Assembly (NCBI GenBank): GCA_015852425.1
Contig: JAAAIG010000030.1
Location: 1 to 64,000 of the forward strand
Length of the DNA: 64,000 nucleotides
Source of the DNA: Gryganskiella cystojenkinii
Lineage: Eukaryota; Mortierellomycota; Mortierellomycetes; Mortierellales; Mortierellaceae
Reading direction: 5' to 3'
Made by a program: the position numbers and the translations under genes
The notes under the pieces: model-generated
What the model saw: the letters and a program-made list of their open reading frames with translations, nothing else
What the model was told of the DNA's origin: nothing
The model's database searches: none
In this document: positions 44,108-61,650 of the stretch, one piece after another
How positions within the stretch are numbered: the stretch's first letter is position 1
Layout of the letters: every line of letters begins with the position of its first letter

Positions 44108-46037
44108 AGGATAGTGGGATGGTGTTGTTGTTGATGTGTCCTTGTTGTTTTGTCGCTAAGAATATCAGAAAGAGTAAGAGTTGATATTGGTTCTAGAAAT
44201 GAGGGTGAAGAGAGTGAGAGAGAAAAGAAAGAGAAAATGAAGGATGAAAGAGAGAAGGTGAAATTTGGAATATCGACAAAGGACTGCGACAATGGAAAAA
44301 AAAAAAAAAAAGAGCCTTTTCCATGCGATCGTAAAACATGAAAAATTCACTCAGACATGGACGAGTCATATCGCTCAGAGTGAAAACGTGCGATGGATTC
44401 CTTTCAATGTGGAGAAAGGGGGGATGGTCAAGGTAAGCGATCTGATTGGTTAGGACTGGTTTGATTTTTTGTTCCTTTTTCTTTGTTGTGTCTGTGTGTA
44501 ATTTTTTGATTCTCAGTCAGGGACAGAGTGAACCCTTTTGGGCGGAGTCTTTTCTTTCGTCTCTCGACAACGAAGTCCTGCACCTTCTTATTATTCCAAG
44601 CTGTCCTTATTGCACAGGTCCTTCTTTTTGATTTTATTTGAATCAAGAAAAGAATGCTTCTTTTCAAATCTGAAGAAACCGGTTTTTTTTGTTGAAAAAG
44701 TGATTGATCGTGTGGTGGAGCCGTATTGGCGACCAAGGGTCTGGGCTGGGCTTCGCTAAAGTCGGCAATTCAGCAGGATCGCGGAAGAAATATATTGAAG
44801 GTGCAGTTCTTTCTAGACAGGAGTACAGCATCTTTTCCTTCTTTCATTTTGGCATGCCGACTTGGTCCATCAAAGCTGTTACTGTTACATCAGAGGGTAC
44901 CACCCCGCAGATACTACCAGTGCATATACTCAAGAGCTGGTACCCAAAAAAAAAAGTAGCGCTTCGCTTATGTACTTACACATGTGGTCTACCGAAGTCG
45001 CTTTCCAGAAATAACATCAAGAAATCACAACAGCGGAGGCAGCCAAGACGAGAAGCTCTCGACACCTGGTACCCAATAGATAGACTACCAGAGGTATTTT
45101 GCCTCCCAATGACATTTCGCGACGTAAGCCAAACACGCCGCGGCTAGCCCAATCAGTTTGCTCAATTGAACCATCTCCTTCGGTTACTCCTTCGTGTACA
45201 GTACCGACGACGGGTACAGTACTTTACGGTCCATGTGGTAGAAACTGTCTTTTTTTATTTTTTGTAAATCCAAAAAGGCACTGAAAGCGAGAGGGAAAAA
45301 ATACTTGACAAATATTATCCCCGATTCCCCGACATCGTCCTGTTTTTCCTCTGTTCCTTGCTGCTCACCACTTTTTCCACTCTTTGTTGTCATGCTTCGC
45401 TCCCTCGTGTACCCGCCAATAACAAGCAGCCGTTGCGGAGAGGAGAACAAACCAATAGAAAGTCGTGGTTAAGTCAACCTTCATACTCGCGTTAGCCAAC
45501 GAAACCCTCGGCTTTGATCAGCTGCGTGATCTGCCCTCCTCCCACGTTTGCTCATTGACAGCAATCATCAGCCGTAACCTGAACAAAAGGTAAACGATCA
45601 GACTGCCCAGCAGGTTTTAAGATCATGCGAAGAATGGAAACCCCTTGACCTTTTGGTCATGGTGTTCCAGATTATTATTTCTTCGCAGCATTTGACCCTA
45701 TCAACAGAAAGAGCAACGAAACGCGGGCTGTCTGAAATAGAACCTTCGCAACAAACGTGCATGAAAGCATCTGTTACACCAACACGATGAAACAAAACAT
45801 CCAACGCGTGTGCTCACCACGGTATCTGGTTAGACGAACCAAAAATATCACGAACATTGGTTACTGTCGGATCAAATTCTTATTTCTCGTTGGATAATAT
45901 GCTCGCCAGCTATGCAATCTGATCAAGCTACATATTTAGCATACTAAAAGACACTGCTCGCAACAACGACGGCTGTGTTCGCGAGCAAAAAAGCGTTTTT
46001 TTTTTTTTTGTGAAAGTATCGAGCCCGATTCAGATAC
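44108..46037. other. Intergenic region, about 1.9 kb
   Basis: Upstream of the cyclin and downstream of MVP1, both minus strand. Seen: a purine-rich leader (44160-44340), direct repeats of GTACAGTAC near 45196-45225, and a 7-bp inverted repeat TGCTCGC/GCGAGCA (45955-45987) followed by a T-run close to the MVP1 stop. No coding gene recognised. Confidence 0.45.
45955..45987. repeat. Inverted repeat followed by T-run
   Basis: TGCTCGC and GCGAGCA arms separated by 19 bases, then AAAAAGCG and a long T-run. It lies ~50 bp past the MVP1 stop, so it could affect 3'-end formation; unproven. Confidence 0.4.
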
Positions 46038-48755
46038 CTAGTTGAACCCATTCACGTCCATCGGGAGATCGTGGACAACCGGCGACAGTGCCTTCCAGTT
46101 GTCAAAGAGGCTCTGACTCGTCTTCATCTGCTCATGCACAAAGTTCTGGTACATGCTGGCGATCAGGGCATGGTTCTTGTGGAAATACGTAATCTCCATC
46201 CAGAGCGTGTGCTGAACAAGAATAGCCCTCTGTCCCTGAATCTCCAATTCCGCTCGATCCTATTCAGCGCAAACAAACAAGAGTAAGTATACGGATCCAA
46301 AACGAGAACTTAAAGTAAGCTCGTGATTTTTGTTGGGAATCGCCTTACTGAGTGAATATTGTGCAGGACCTTCTCAATCTGAGCATCGTAGATCGCAGTG
46401 GCAGCCACGGGATCCGCATTGTTGGATGTGGCGGCAGTAGCAGCAGTCGTAGCAGAGGCCCTGAGCGACTTGAGCCTGGTCTCGTTTGCGGTCACTCGCT
46501 TCTTTAAGACTTCGGTGATGTTACCGCTGTCTCGAGCATAATCGCGTCGTAACAACAACTCCTTGACAGACACCAGGAGATCCCGATGACGCTTCAAACT
46601 CTCAACCATGCCTTGACGTATGTCCCTAGACTCATGCTCAAGCAAGGATCCAGTCTGTTGGAGATGGGTTCCTATCCTGTCGTAACCCTGGCTCAGCTGA
46701 CCACAGTTGTAACACTCCTCAATGTGACACTGTCTCTCGCAATCAGCCAATGCTCTATAATATGGAAATGATAGACAAATGAACGTTAGATCAAAGAGTC
46801 GTCCAACAGAGCATAGATACAGTCCAAACGAAAACTGTACTTGATTGAGAGACTGAATCGGGTATAATCTCCAGCGTTCGCCTCGGTTCTCTTCTGGATG
46901 CGGTCCAAAACGTGGACCATATTTTTGTAGTACTCGATTGAGGCTGGTAATCTTCTCTTGACTGCGTCCAGCTGTGTGTCCAAAGTCATAGGAATCTGTT
47001 TCGATAATGTCTCCGAAATGGGTATCTTGGCAGTGAATTCATCCTCGGTCGAGATGACAACGTTCTTCCTCCAGAGAGCCAATTCCTAGAATAAGAAAAG
47101 GAGTAGCTAGTGTTAGATCACAGTACAAGAAAATCAACTCGGTCATTAAAACATTGGATAGGCAATTAATGGCTTTCAACTCACCACTGGCTCTGTCAAG
47201 AAAGAAATCACAAGTGGGTCGTTCTTGAGCACAGGATGTCGCATCAACGCATTCATAAAGCGGGTCAATCCCCTTAATCTGCGCTCCAGGAATGCCTCAT
47301 CCGCAACTATCCAAAAGGACATAAAGACGAACGACTGTACGGTCAGCATACATTCAAATATATCCGTCAAGTTTCGGCGAAGTTATAAGAGCATACCTCC
47401 GAGTCTCTTGGGCGGCAGATTGGGCAAAATACGGAAAGGAAATCGCTTGGCGAGCACTTCCAACATCCAAAAGAAATCGCTGTATCTTCTGGTAACGGTC
47501 GTTTGGCGGTTCTAGGGAGAAATAATTAATGAAATCATCGTCAGCCAACATGCAACATACGTGCGATGACATACGCTTTTTACTCAATAGCCCATCATTG
47601 CACGATACCTTGGACTCGACAATGTAATTGGTATGCTTGAACAAAAAGATGCCTTCCTTCTCGGGTGCAAATCTAATTCTGATTGTGTCTAGATGCAAGA
47701 ACCACTGGTACATTTCCTTGCGTGTCACCTCTGGGTCCGCATTGCGAGGCATTTCGGCAGAGGTGAGGGGTGGAGAGGCCAAACTGGATGGTGCAGGTGG
47801 GTAACCTCCGTTCCCGCTCTTCATTGTCGAGACCACTGAGCTTCTCCAAGGATCTGAGACTGTACTTCCAACATGCACAGGGTGGTTATGAAGGGGCAAG
47901 GTCGAACTCGTTGCGTAAATATTTGTCTCCCTTGTGGTCCCGAAATCGACCGACTCAAGACCAGGCAAATGAGGGATGGGCAGGTCTACGTGGGTGTATC
48001 AAATTTTGGTCAGACAAATGTTTGTAAAGTACAACACTGATGGGAAGTACGATCTCCTAGGAGGCTCTGCCGCTTTTACCTTCTCGATGCGCAATCAAGC
48101 TTTCGATAGTCAGATCCATGTTCTTTTGAGCCATCGCCACGAGAGCCAGGGTCACACTACACTCGCCCTTTGAGATTCTTGATCGAGTTGGAGCCACCAC
48201 GATGTTCAAGATCTAGACTCATTAGTGTAGAATATTACCCGAATTTCTCCTCGGGTTAACAGTATGTTTGGGACAGAAGCAGGAAAATCCTTTTTTTCAT
48301 GGATAAGTGACCTTTGTTTTGTTTATGCTTACCTGATTGACAGTGGATGGTGGTAATCCACTGAGGGCAACAATTTTATGGATGGCAGAGACTGTGATCT
48401 TTCCGCCTTGAGGCTGTGCCAGGTCAAAGGCAGTCGAGTAGATACTTGGCAACGGCATCCCAGCTATATTCATGTATTGGTGGCAAACAAAGACGGGATG
48501 GGACACTCAAAGAGTTAGATTTGAGCTTGTTCAAAAGGGCATAATAGGGGGCAACCTGTCGACCGAAAAGCCTTTTTTCAGGCATAAAAAGCAAACGAAG
48601 GGCGTACACAAGATGTTGCTCAGGTCCAAAGGGTTCAGTCCTCGAGGAGAGCTAGTACCCCAGGGGTCATTGACTTCAAATGGCGGGGCCACTGCGGTAG
48701 TCGCGGAGAATGAAGCCGTCATGGCATCATTTGTGTTGTCCTGGAGCCCATTCAT
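46038..48755 (-). CDS. MVP1: Sorting nexin MVP1 (SNX8-like)
   Basis: PX-BAR sorting nexin that makes tubular carriers on endosomes for retrograde cargo. Nine exons (48608-48755, 48333-48463, 48080-48212, 47609-47985, 47397-47511, 47185-47306, 46841-47085, 46349-46754, 46038-46259) join in frame to 632 aa. An EH/EF-hand-like N-terminal region reads [20 protein letters not shown] and [20 protein letters not shown]. The PX domain has [53 protein letters not shown] and FLTEP. A BAR-type helical region follows: [20 protein letters not shown] and the C-terminal [20 protein letters not shown]. It is the most intron-rich gene in the window, and all junctions restore conserved residues. Confidence 0.94.
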
Positions 48756-49527
48756 TTTCGTTGTAGGGTTGACTGATTGTCTATTCCTGATGGGGGAAGG
48801 ATAGAACTAAAGCTGTCTGTCTGTACGAGACGGGATGTGCCTGAGGAGACGGCTGAGCGACGGGAAGAGAGTGAACGAGATGGAGAGTAGGGAAGAAGAT
48901 TCGATGGATGAGATGAAAAATAAAATAAAGAGGACTATTTGAGAAGGCGCGTTGACTTTTGTGCCTTTTTTTTTGCTTTGACGCCATTGGCTCACGCGAG
49001 CACGCAGGAACAGCAATGCATTGACGGGACAGAGGAGGAACAAAAAAATCCTTAATGTTGATTATGCTTGGGATGAGCTTCTTTGTTTGTTAGCTTGTTG
49101 CCTGTCTTTAGCCTCCTTCTCCACCATTATTTAGTTTGGAGTCCACGAAGATTTGATCCGCAACAACATCACCGCTCCTTGGTTTAGCTCATGTTAAATA
49201 GCTTGGACCTGAGATCGATTGCACTTTGAGGTTCTCGTTTTCTTTGATAGACCAAATAATGCGGCAGCCGCTTGCTTTTTTGACTTTTTATGCACTTCAA
49301 TGTCCATCAGCCCCTTCCTGCCACGCGCAGGAATACTCTCCTTCCCACTGTTACACCAGTCCAACACGTGTGAATAGAACCTTCGAACTCAACTTTTTCC
49401 CGTACAAAGTGCAAGGAAGGGATCGATGAAAAAGATGAAGTATTTTTTTATGTTTATTTATCTACAAAAGCAACCATGAGAAATTTTATTGACAGAGACT
49501 CCCCTTTACGTTTTCCAAACACTTAAT
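48756..49527. other. Intergenic region
   Basis: MVP1 promoter side and TRR1 3' side. AT-rich; no gene or RNA recognised. Confidence 0.5.
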
Positions 49528-54604
<5,077 letters not shown>

Positions 54605-57293
54605 TCAAGATACGGGGATGGAGACTTGGGCTGGAGTCGAGCTCGTGTGAAAAAAAGGCTTTCTCAATCGAAACTTCCATCGGTACCATTTTTAAGAGGC
54701 TGGGGGATACCAACGTGTTTGCGCCATTCGGTTTGTTGACAGCGAGGTGTTTGCCTCCAAGAAAGAAAGAAAACAACAACAAAAACAATTGTAATTTTAA
54801 TTTCGCTAGAAGAAATAGACGAAAATGGCTTTCAATGGCTATTCAAACAAATTCTTGGGATCATGGGATAGAGAATGGCGGGATACATGCATGCTGTTCA
54901 AAAAGGAAGGGGGAAAGCTCATGCAAGGGACGATGGAATGCGTGGCCACGCAACGAGACATTTTTGCCACGCTATGCATGCAATACCACGAAAATTATGT
55001 CCTTTGAATCCAATTGCCCGAAGTTGGACGCCATTCCCCAAGAAAGACAAATGTTTATTGTGTCACAGTCGCAACGAGGGCGTGCATATTTTTGCAGAGA
55101 GTTGGCAACAACCCAGTGTTAACCAAACTATGGACCCTTACGGGCGAAAATTGTCTATGCTCACGACAACAGACAGAGAAAGAAACAAAGAGTGACAGAC
55201 GAAGCGTGAGGCGTACCTGCATGAAAAAAGGACAGGATAGTCCGAACGATCGTGTGAACGAACTTTTTGAAATGATATCAGACTTGGGTTCAACGATTGC
55301 ACTTTCGTGCTCTCTTTTCTCGTTTGAACAAAACCATTGTTTTTTTTTGAGCAAAGTGTCAAGGTCCCACAGACCTCACCTACGATTATTTGCTCACATA
55401 CACACATACAATTTTGTCATCGCTCTGGGCGCTCCTCCCTGTCGCTTTTTTGTGCTTTCACCCTTTCATGATTCTTGATTGTGCTCATATGAGCAAAAGA
55501 GGGAGAAGGGAAGGGGCAGCTGTTGGCAAGGATCCATGTCCACAAGCCGACTATTCCTTTTTTGGGTTGCTTTTTTCGCTTCCGTTTTTCTTGTTGTTGC
55601 TGTTGTCGTTGTTGTTGCCGTCTATTGCTATTGTCTGTCGACCGTTGAAGAAAGTGTTTTCTTCTTATTTATTTTCATCAACGTGATTGTTCATGTTCGA
55701 GGATGGGAATGTGGGTCCGCTTGTTTTTATTAACTATTTCCCATGAAATGATGGGTAAATCAAAAACGCCATAGGAACCCGAGAGTGAGAGAGCATGAAA
55801 AATTTGGTAAACAAACACGCGACAATGTCCCTAGCTTTATTTTTTTAATGGTACTTTCCCAGGCAACGACATTTTTTGAATTTATCTGTTCTAGACCCGC
55901 CTTGTCTAATTCGACTTTCACTAGCGCATTAATGCCATCTCTCTAGGCCAGGTACCAAGAGCTAGTAACCTTGACCCTTTCAGTTGGACCTTGGTTGCTC
56001 GTGATAACCTCTTCTCCCGGTAAACTGATATTTTTTGCCTTTCTTTCCAGGAACATGATACCTTTTTCACAAGGAAGTTTTTTTTACGTCGGTAGCAGTA
56101 CATGATAAACCGAGAATTGCTCATCCGCCAGGCCCCATTTTTTTGTCAATCTTCACACTACTGCTGCATCATTCTCCTGGGGAGGGAGAGAGGGAGAGTG
56201 GGTGACTTCAAAATACAACGCGCAGTCCCTGTTATTTGGTGTAAATGGTGCTAAAAAATATCGATACTTTTGAAGAGTCAGTGGGCAATTATGAACTGGC
56301 GTTATTCCATCCCTGAGAATGCAGAAAACCAACTGGTCTTCCTCTCCGTGCGACCCCTCTTCGACATCCAATAAAGTACAGTATTACAAATACCTGGAGG
56401 AAAAGGAAAGAGCCAGAGAGAGTAAACATAATATTCCTGGGAATTACCAGTTGCTTTTGTTTTTGTTTTCGTTTTTTCACAAGAAGGGGATGGGAAAGGG
56501 AGGAACCGAGGAGAAGGGAGGAGCGAGGGGTTCGTGACACAAGACCAACTTCGAGCCAAATTAGTCCAGTTAGTTGTCCTTCGCCAAATACCCGGGCGCT
56601 CTGTACTTTACCTGACTGGAGAAGGACGATGGGCAGCGCTCAAAGTAATCAGTCATGTAAACAAACGGTGGGAACAAAGGATTAGAAACGCGGCGTTTCC
56701 CACCAATAGGCTTGCCTGCAACGGTTTTCTTGATGTCGATGCAGGAACACGCGCTTGATTTTTATGGCTCACTAAAAGGCCATGACCTAACACGCCCTTG
56801 CATGAAGAAAAAATAAAAACGCATTACTAAATAAGCTCTCAAGCCTCTCGTTCTATGTTTTCCTCGGGAATGTGGACCTTCATTGGATGTTGTTATCAAA
56901 TATTTGAACCCTTTGTGCAACATCTCGCGAGCCACTAGTCAGCAGCTCATTCACCCTTCAACATCATTCAGCCGCTCTGTGATTGATGGGAACCACAACA
57001 AGAAAAAAACACTTTTTTCGTCACCCGGGTAACTTGAATGCGCTCACTCACTACCTGTCGACCCTTTTTGGAGACAATTGCGCTATCTTCGTCCACGCCG
57101 TACCAACATGCCAACGGCTCTCTTGTGGTGCTCATTTGTTCAAGGATCAGGGTCCACTCTCCATCCCTTTCAATATTTTTTTAACCCCCTCTCGAAGCAA
57201 AGACAGGCATATGCGATTGAAAAAACCCCTGGTTGCTTTATTGAATCTTTATAATCTTTATATTCGTTATGCTACTCCTTGGACAAATGCACG
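54605..57293. other. Largest intergenic region, about 2.7 kb
   Basis: Between the 3' end of TAH18 and the promoter of the subtilisin gene. No open frame shows a recognisable domain, and I see no tRNA boxes or terminal repeats. The last few hundred bases are likely the protease promoter. Confidence 0.45.
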
Positions 57294-57300
57294 TATAAAA
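57294..57300 (+). promoter_or_regulatory. TATA box of the subtilisin gene
   Basis: TATAAAA 132 bp before the start codon, followed by a T-rich then C-rich leader without upstream ATGs close to the start. Typical of a strongly inducible secreted-enzyme promoter. Confidence 0.65.
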
Positions 57301-57431
57301 GGGACCTTGACGAATCTTACATTTTCTCTTTTTTTTTCTTCACTCCACATCATCTCTCGCTTTCTCAGCTCACACTTCACTCCCTGACCTTTTCCATCCA
57401 CCTCCTCTCCCAAAAACCTAAACCTTTCAAG

Positions 57432-58607
57432 ATGAAGTACACTCTCCTTCTCGCTGCCTGCGTTGCTTTGGTCCAAGCCGCCCCTTTGATCGCTCCTTCG
57501 GGCTCCGCGAAACCTATCCCAGATTCTTACATTGTCATCCTCAAGAAGGGACATTCTACCGACTCCTTCAAGACCCAATTCGATGCTCTCGCCAACCGTC
57601 AGAACAAGGGCGGTCGTGGTGTCAAGTCCCAGATTCACCGCGAGTACAAGGCCTTGCAGGGTTTCCATGCTTCCCTCGCCCCAGCGGCCTTGAAGGAACT
57701 CCAGGCCATGGACGAGGTCGCGTATGTGGAACAAGATGCCGTCATGAAGATTCTCGGGCAGCAGAACTCTCCTCCATCCTGGGGTCTGACCCGTGTCTCT
57801 GAGCAAGACTTGGATTTGAGCCAGCCTTATCTCTACAACGATAAGGCCGGTCAGGGTATTACCGCCTATGTCGTCGACACTGGTGTCTACGCTGCACACT
57901 CTGAATTTGGTGGTCGTGCCAAGTTAGCCGCCAACTTTATTACTGGCTCCAAGAACACGGATGAGAACGGTCATGGTACCCACGTCTCCGGTACCATCGG
58001 TGGTTCTACTTATGGTGTCGCCAAGAAGGTCAACATTGTCGGTGTCAAGGTTCTCGACGCTCAAGGTTCCGGTTCGACCTCCGGTGTAGTCGCCGGTATG
58101 GACTGGGTCGCTCAGCATGCTACTCCCGGAAAGTCGGTCGTGAACATGTCTCTTGGTGGTGGCAAGTCCCAGGCCATCGATGACGCCGCCGGCCGCCTCT
58201 TTGATGCCAACATCCCCTTGATCGTCGCTGCTGGTAACGACGAGACCATGGATGCCTGCGATGGCTCTCCCTCTGGTGCCCCCAACACCTTGACCGTTGC
58301 TGCCTCGGACAACACTGACGGTCCTGCCTACTTTACCTCCTGGGGTTCCTGTGTTGAGATCTTTGGACCCGGTGTCGATATTACCTCCTCCTGGATCGGT
58401 AGCACGCGTGCCAAGAACACCATCTCGGGTACTTCCATGGCCACTCCCCACGTCGTCGGTGTTGCGGCCTTGTACTTGTCCGAGGGTGGTATCGGAAGCG
58501 CTCAGGCTCTCTTTGACAAGTTGACCAGCTCCGCTTCCGCTGATCGCATCCAGGGCGAGCTCAACGGCTCCCCCAACTTGTTGGTCTACAACGGTGGTGC
58601 CAACTAA
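57432..58607 (+). CDS. Secreted subtilisin-like serine protease (S8, proteinase K type)
   Basis: Single exon, 391 aa. Residues 1-16 are a signal peptide (LLLAACVALVQA). An I9 propeptide covers roughly residues 33-105 (DSYIVILKKGHSTDSF to VAYVEQDAVMKI). The mature catalytic domain starts near SPPSWGLTRVS. The triad is intact: D149 in AYVVDTGVYAAHSEFGG, H181 in ENGHGTHVSGTIGG and S335 in SGTSMATPHVVGVAALYL, with oxyanion N269 in IVAAGND. Overall it matches fungal extracellular alkaline proteases used for protein scavenging; any link to pathogenicity is unsupported here. Codon bias is strong and the gene is intronless, as expected for an abundantly expressed secreted enzyme. Confidence 0.97.
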   Translation: MKYTLLLAACVALVQAAPLIAPSGSAKPIPDSYIVILKKGHSTDSFKTQFDALANRQNKGGRGVKSQIHREYKALQGFHASLAPAALKELQAMDEVAYVEQDAVMKILGQQNSPPSWGLTRVSEQDLDLSQPYLYNDKAGQGITAYVVDTGVYAAHSEFGGRAKLAANFITGSKNTDENGHGTHVSGTIGGSTYGVAKKVNIVGVKVLDAQGSGSTSGVVAGMDWVAQHATPGKSVVNMSLGGGKSQAIDDAAGRLFDANIPLIVAAGNDETMDACDGSPSGAPNTLTVAASDNTDGPAYFTSWGSCVEIFGPGVDITSSWIGSTRAKNTISGTSMATPHVVGVAALYLSEGGIGSAQALFDKLTSSASADRIQGELNGSPNLLVYNGGAN

Positions 58608-58920
58608 TTTCGTCCCCTCCTCTCACGACATGTCCAAATTTTTTTTAATGTTTCTCCCTGTGGGAGCTGGAAAAAAAAAAGAAATCGATCCCTGTATTTA
58701 ACCGTATTTAGCAGAAAAAGAAGCAGCTATGCACTGGCGACGTTGGTCTGGTACTATGTATGCCTTTGCAAACAAAGAAGTCATTAAAAAAATTGATATC
58801 CCCTTACTCTCTATTACAACAAATGATTTATTTTTTTATGTCTGGAAAATGTGGACGATCATTTGTTGGATTTTTGAATTTTAAAAAAAAAGATGTTGAG
58901 AATTATGGATCGCATCTAGT
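58608..58920. other. Short intergenic region between convergent genes
   Basis: 3' UTR space with A/T runs. Nothing else seen. Confidence 0.5.
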
Positions 58921-61650
58921 TTATGGGGAATCAGAACTCTGCTCGCCGAGGATACCATCGACCGTAACACCATATTCCATCTGAACGAGACCACGCTGAT
59001 TCTCGGGTTTCCAGGACATGACATAAAGACCTGCATCCTTGGCTCTAAACTTGACCTCGACACCGCTCGCCTCGGGGTAGTCTGACAACGAATAGAATTT
59101 TGTAGGCTCGACACTATTTTTTTGGACAGAGGTATTTCAGAAAGAAAAAAAAACGTAAAAGGAGTTAGTTCAGAAAAGATCCAACTGGAAACATTTTTCG
59201 CTATTATGCGCTATAGATCAACAAACTTACACAGTGCCACTATCAGCCGCCTCGCCAAACTCGAAACGAACGACAGTAAAGTTGAGACCCTCACAGGCGG
59301 CACGAACACCCTTGACACGGAACTTGATAATCACCTCGGGTTGATGTTCCACATCCTCATCCGCGACCACAACTTCGTACTCGCAGGCCTTTCCGTGCGC
59401 CATGGTGGAAAACATTTGGTAAATACCATCCTTGGGCCGTCCAGGCATGACATAATCCATGATAGAGTTGGCAGAAGCGGTCGAAGATGAACGAGGACGG
59501 AGATAGGTAGGAACAGCCAAGAGATTGGGGTTGGCAGGGGCGGCGGCTTCGACGGGCTTGATATTGTTCAAGACCACCGAGGGAACACAACCACCGGGCA
59601 TGTGGCTGCAGGTACATTCACCTCCGAGAAACTCGGGCAGGTTCTCGGGCTCGATATGGTCCAACAAGATGGATTTGAAATCCTTGCCCAGAATATGAAT
59701 CTTCTCAATGACTATATTTCCGTGCCAAAGTAGAAAAAAAACAACGACATCAAAAATTGGTGAGTACCCATGTCTTGAAAGAGGAAAATTAAGTGTCATA
59801 TGCCAGTTTTGATCCGAGACATTTAAAAAAAGCAGCTTACCACCAGGGTCGAGCCATTTCTTGATCATAGAGTACACCTTGACAAAGACATAAGGACTGT
59901 TGACGATAAAGAGTTTTCCGAGGCGCTCGGGGTAGGCTTTCTGATCCATGTCGGTCAACGATCGGAGCATGTTCAAGCCATCCATATGAAGCTCTAAAAG
60001 TCCAAACGCAATGTAAAAAAAACCCCCCCCCTTCAGTGATTAGAGATTTGGCCTTGATTTTTTCCATATCCCACTGAACAAAAAAAATCGCAGTGTCTCT
60101 TACGGTGGAAGCCCATTCCGGTACAGTCGAAAATAACCGTCTCCTTGTCAATGACCTTGTCATCTGTTCCAAACCGCTTCTCACACTCGGGCATGATGGT
60201 GCTGTGGACAAACTCTGAGCAACGGATATGATAATCGACCAACTCGGCCGTCGTGACATTCTTGGCCAATCCTTTGACGTTGTGCTGACCCTAATTATGA
60301 GGACGAAAGCAAATCCTGGTGGTCAGTTTCTATTTGTTGCTGTCGCTGCTGTTCCTTCGAGGTATCCCTTCCGCCCTCATTTTGTTTGCAATGATCTGCC
60401 ATGCCACAGCCGTCTTTTCCCTGTTTCGTCCTTTTGAGATCACCTACCATGCGCTCGATATAGATGGGTCGTCCAGCTCGGTCCCACTTGTGAAGACAGC
60501 TTCCGCCCATATATTTTTGCAATCTGACGGCGTGCTCGGGCACGTTGGGTTGTCCAGCCTCGATGTTGGCATCGGGGACGGAATGCCATCCACGAACACC
60601 GTACATGACGCCGTTCGAATTATGGGGTCCAGGAACTGGCAAATCATCGACCTTGTTGGCCTTTCTCCATTCCAACGACGCTAACAACTGAGCATGGGCA
60701 CCGGCCTAATGAATTGCGAGTAGGGGAAAAGGAAGTTACGGTGTCAGCGTATGTTGTCAAACAAGCAGGTTGTTCATGGATCGATCGATGACAGAACCGG
60801 ATCAAAGAGACAAAGTTCAAAAAAAAAAAAAAAAAAAGGTGATCAAAAATAATTATGACATCGTTGTCACACCAACTGACAGTGGAAGAGAACAAACGAA
60901 CAGACTGAGAGCAATTCTGTCCAAAGGGACACAAAGAGAAGGCAAAGAGGGATAGGGCCAGGTACAGGGACGCCCTCAGACGACCAAAAAAAAAAAGATG
61001 ATGGAAATGTTCCTTTCTTCTTTTTTTCCTTTGTTCCTGAGAAGAAATCGAACCATGAAAGGGTGGGAAAAAAAACATAACAGCAGACGAGGAATGTTTC
61101 CTTGATCCTGGCTGTATGGCTCAACATACCAAGTCGTAACTTCTGGCGACAATGAAACGCATAAGTTCCTATTAGATGAGCCAAGGCGAATAAAAAAAAA
61201 GAGGAAGATCAAAAATAGATAAGGAGATTAGAACCGGGAACGGTCAAGATCTCTCTGTTTGTTCCTGTCCCCTTCCTTTTTTTCTTGTCCGTGGTCGTCG
61301 AGGGGGAGGGTGGCTAACAGATGATAGAGATATGACAAGGATGTCCATGAAAGTCACAATGGCTTCCTGTCCCTGTTCCCTAGCAAGCCTGTCCTTCAAG
61401 GCAACCTGGGGATGCATTCGCGTCCTGCTGATCAGCTCCCGATTCAAGGCATTCACTGACAAGCAGACTGCAGCAGCTAGAAGTACAATGTCAAAATGGG
61501 TATTCCAAGAAAAGTGCTTACTCCATCGTCATATTTCTCGTTGTCAGCACCAAGGAGGGTACGAAAGGCGGCCAATGCTTCGACCTGCTTGGGTTCTGTG
61601 TAGGGGTGCTTGGAATGCACAGAGGACGTGTCGGAGGCAGGAGTCGACAT
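58921..61650 (-). CDS. Sec14-GOLD lipid-binding protein
   Basis: Phospholipid-transfer type protein. Seven exons (61522-61650, 61130-61168, 60448-60705, 60104-60290, 59841-59993, 59231-59711, 58921-59113) give 479 aa. The CRAL-TRIO N-domain reads ELMRFIVARSYDLAGAHAQL (a 39-nt exon plus the next) and LLASLEWRKAN. The Sec14 lipid pocket has AGRPIYIERM, VIFDCTGMGFHQLHMDGLNM, YPERLGKLFIVNSPYVFVKV, IKKWLDPGVIEKIHILG and ENLPEFLGGECTC. A C-terminal beta-rich GOLD domain follows (CEYEVVVADEDVEHQPEVII, then GLYVMSWKPENQRGLV). This order is that of SEC14L proteins and patellins, which link lipid exchange to membrane traffic. The final exon keeps the GOLD fold complete. The lipid cannot be assigned from sequence. 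Confidence 0.92.

Noticed and set aside
44700..45480. Possible transposon relic (repeated CTGGTACCCAA and GTACAGTAC words)
   Set aside because: No terminal repeats, target-site duplication or transposase fragment could be seen.
57267..58451. Minus-strand frames opposite the subtilisin gene (210 and 175 codons)
   Set aside because: Antisense products of biased codon use; the plus strand has the complete catalytic triad and signal peptide.
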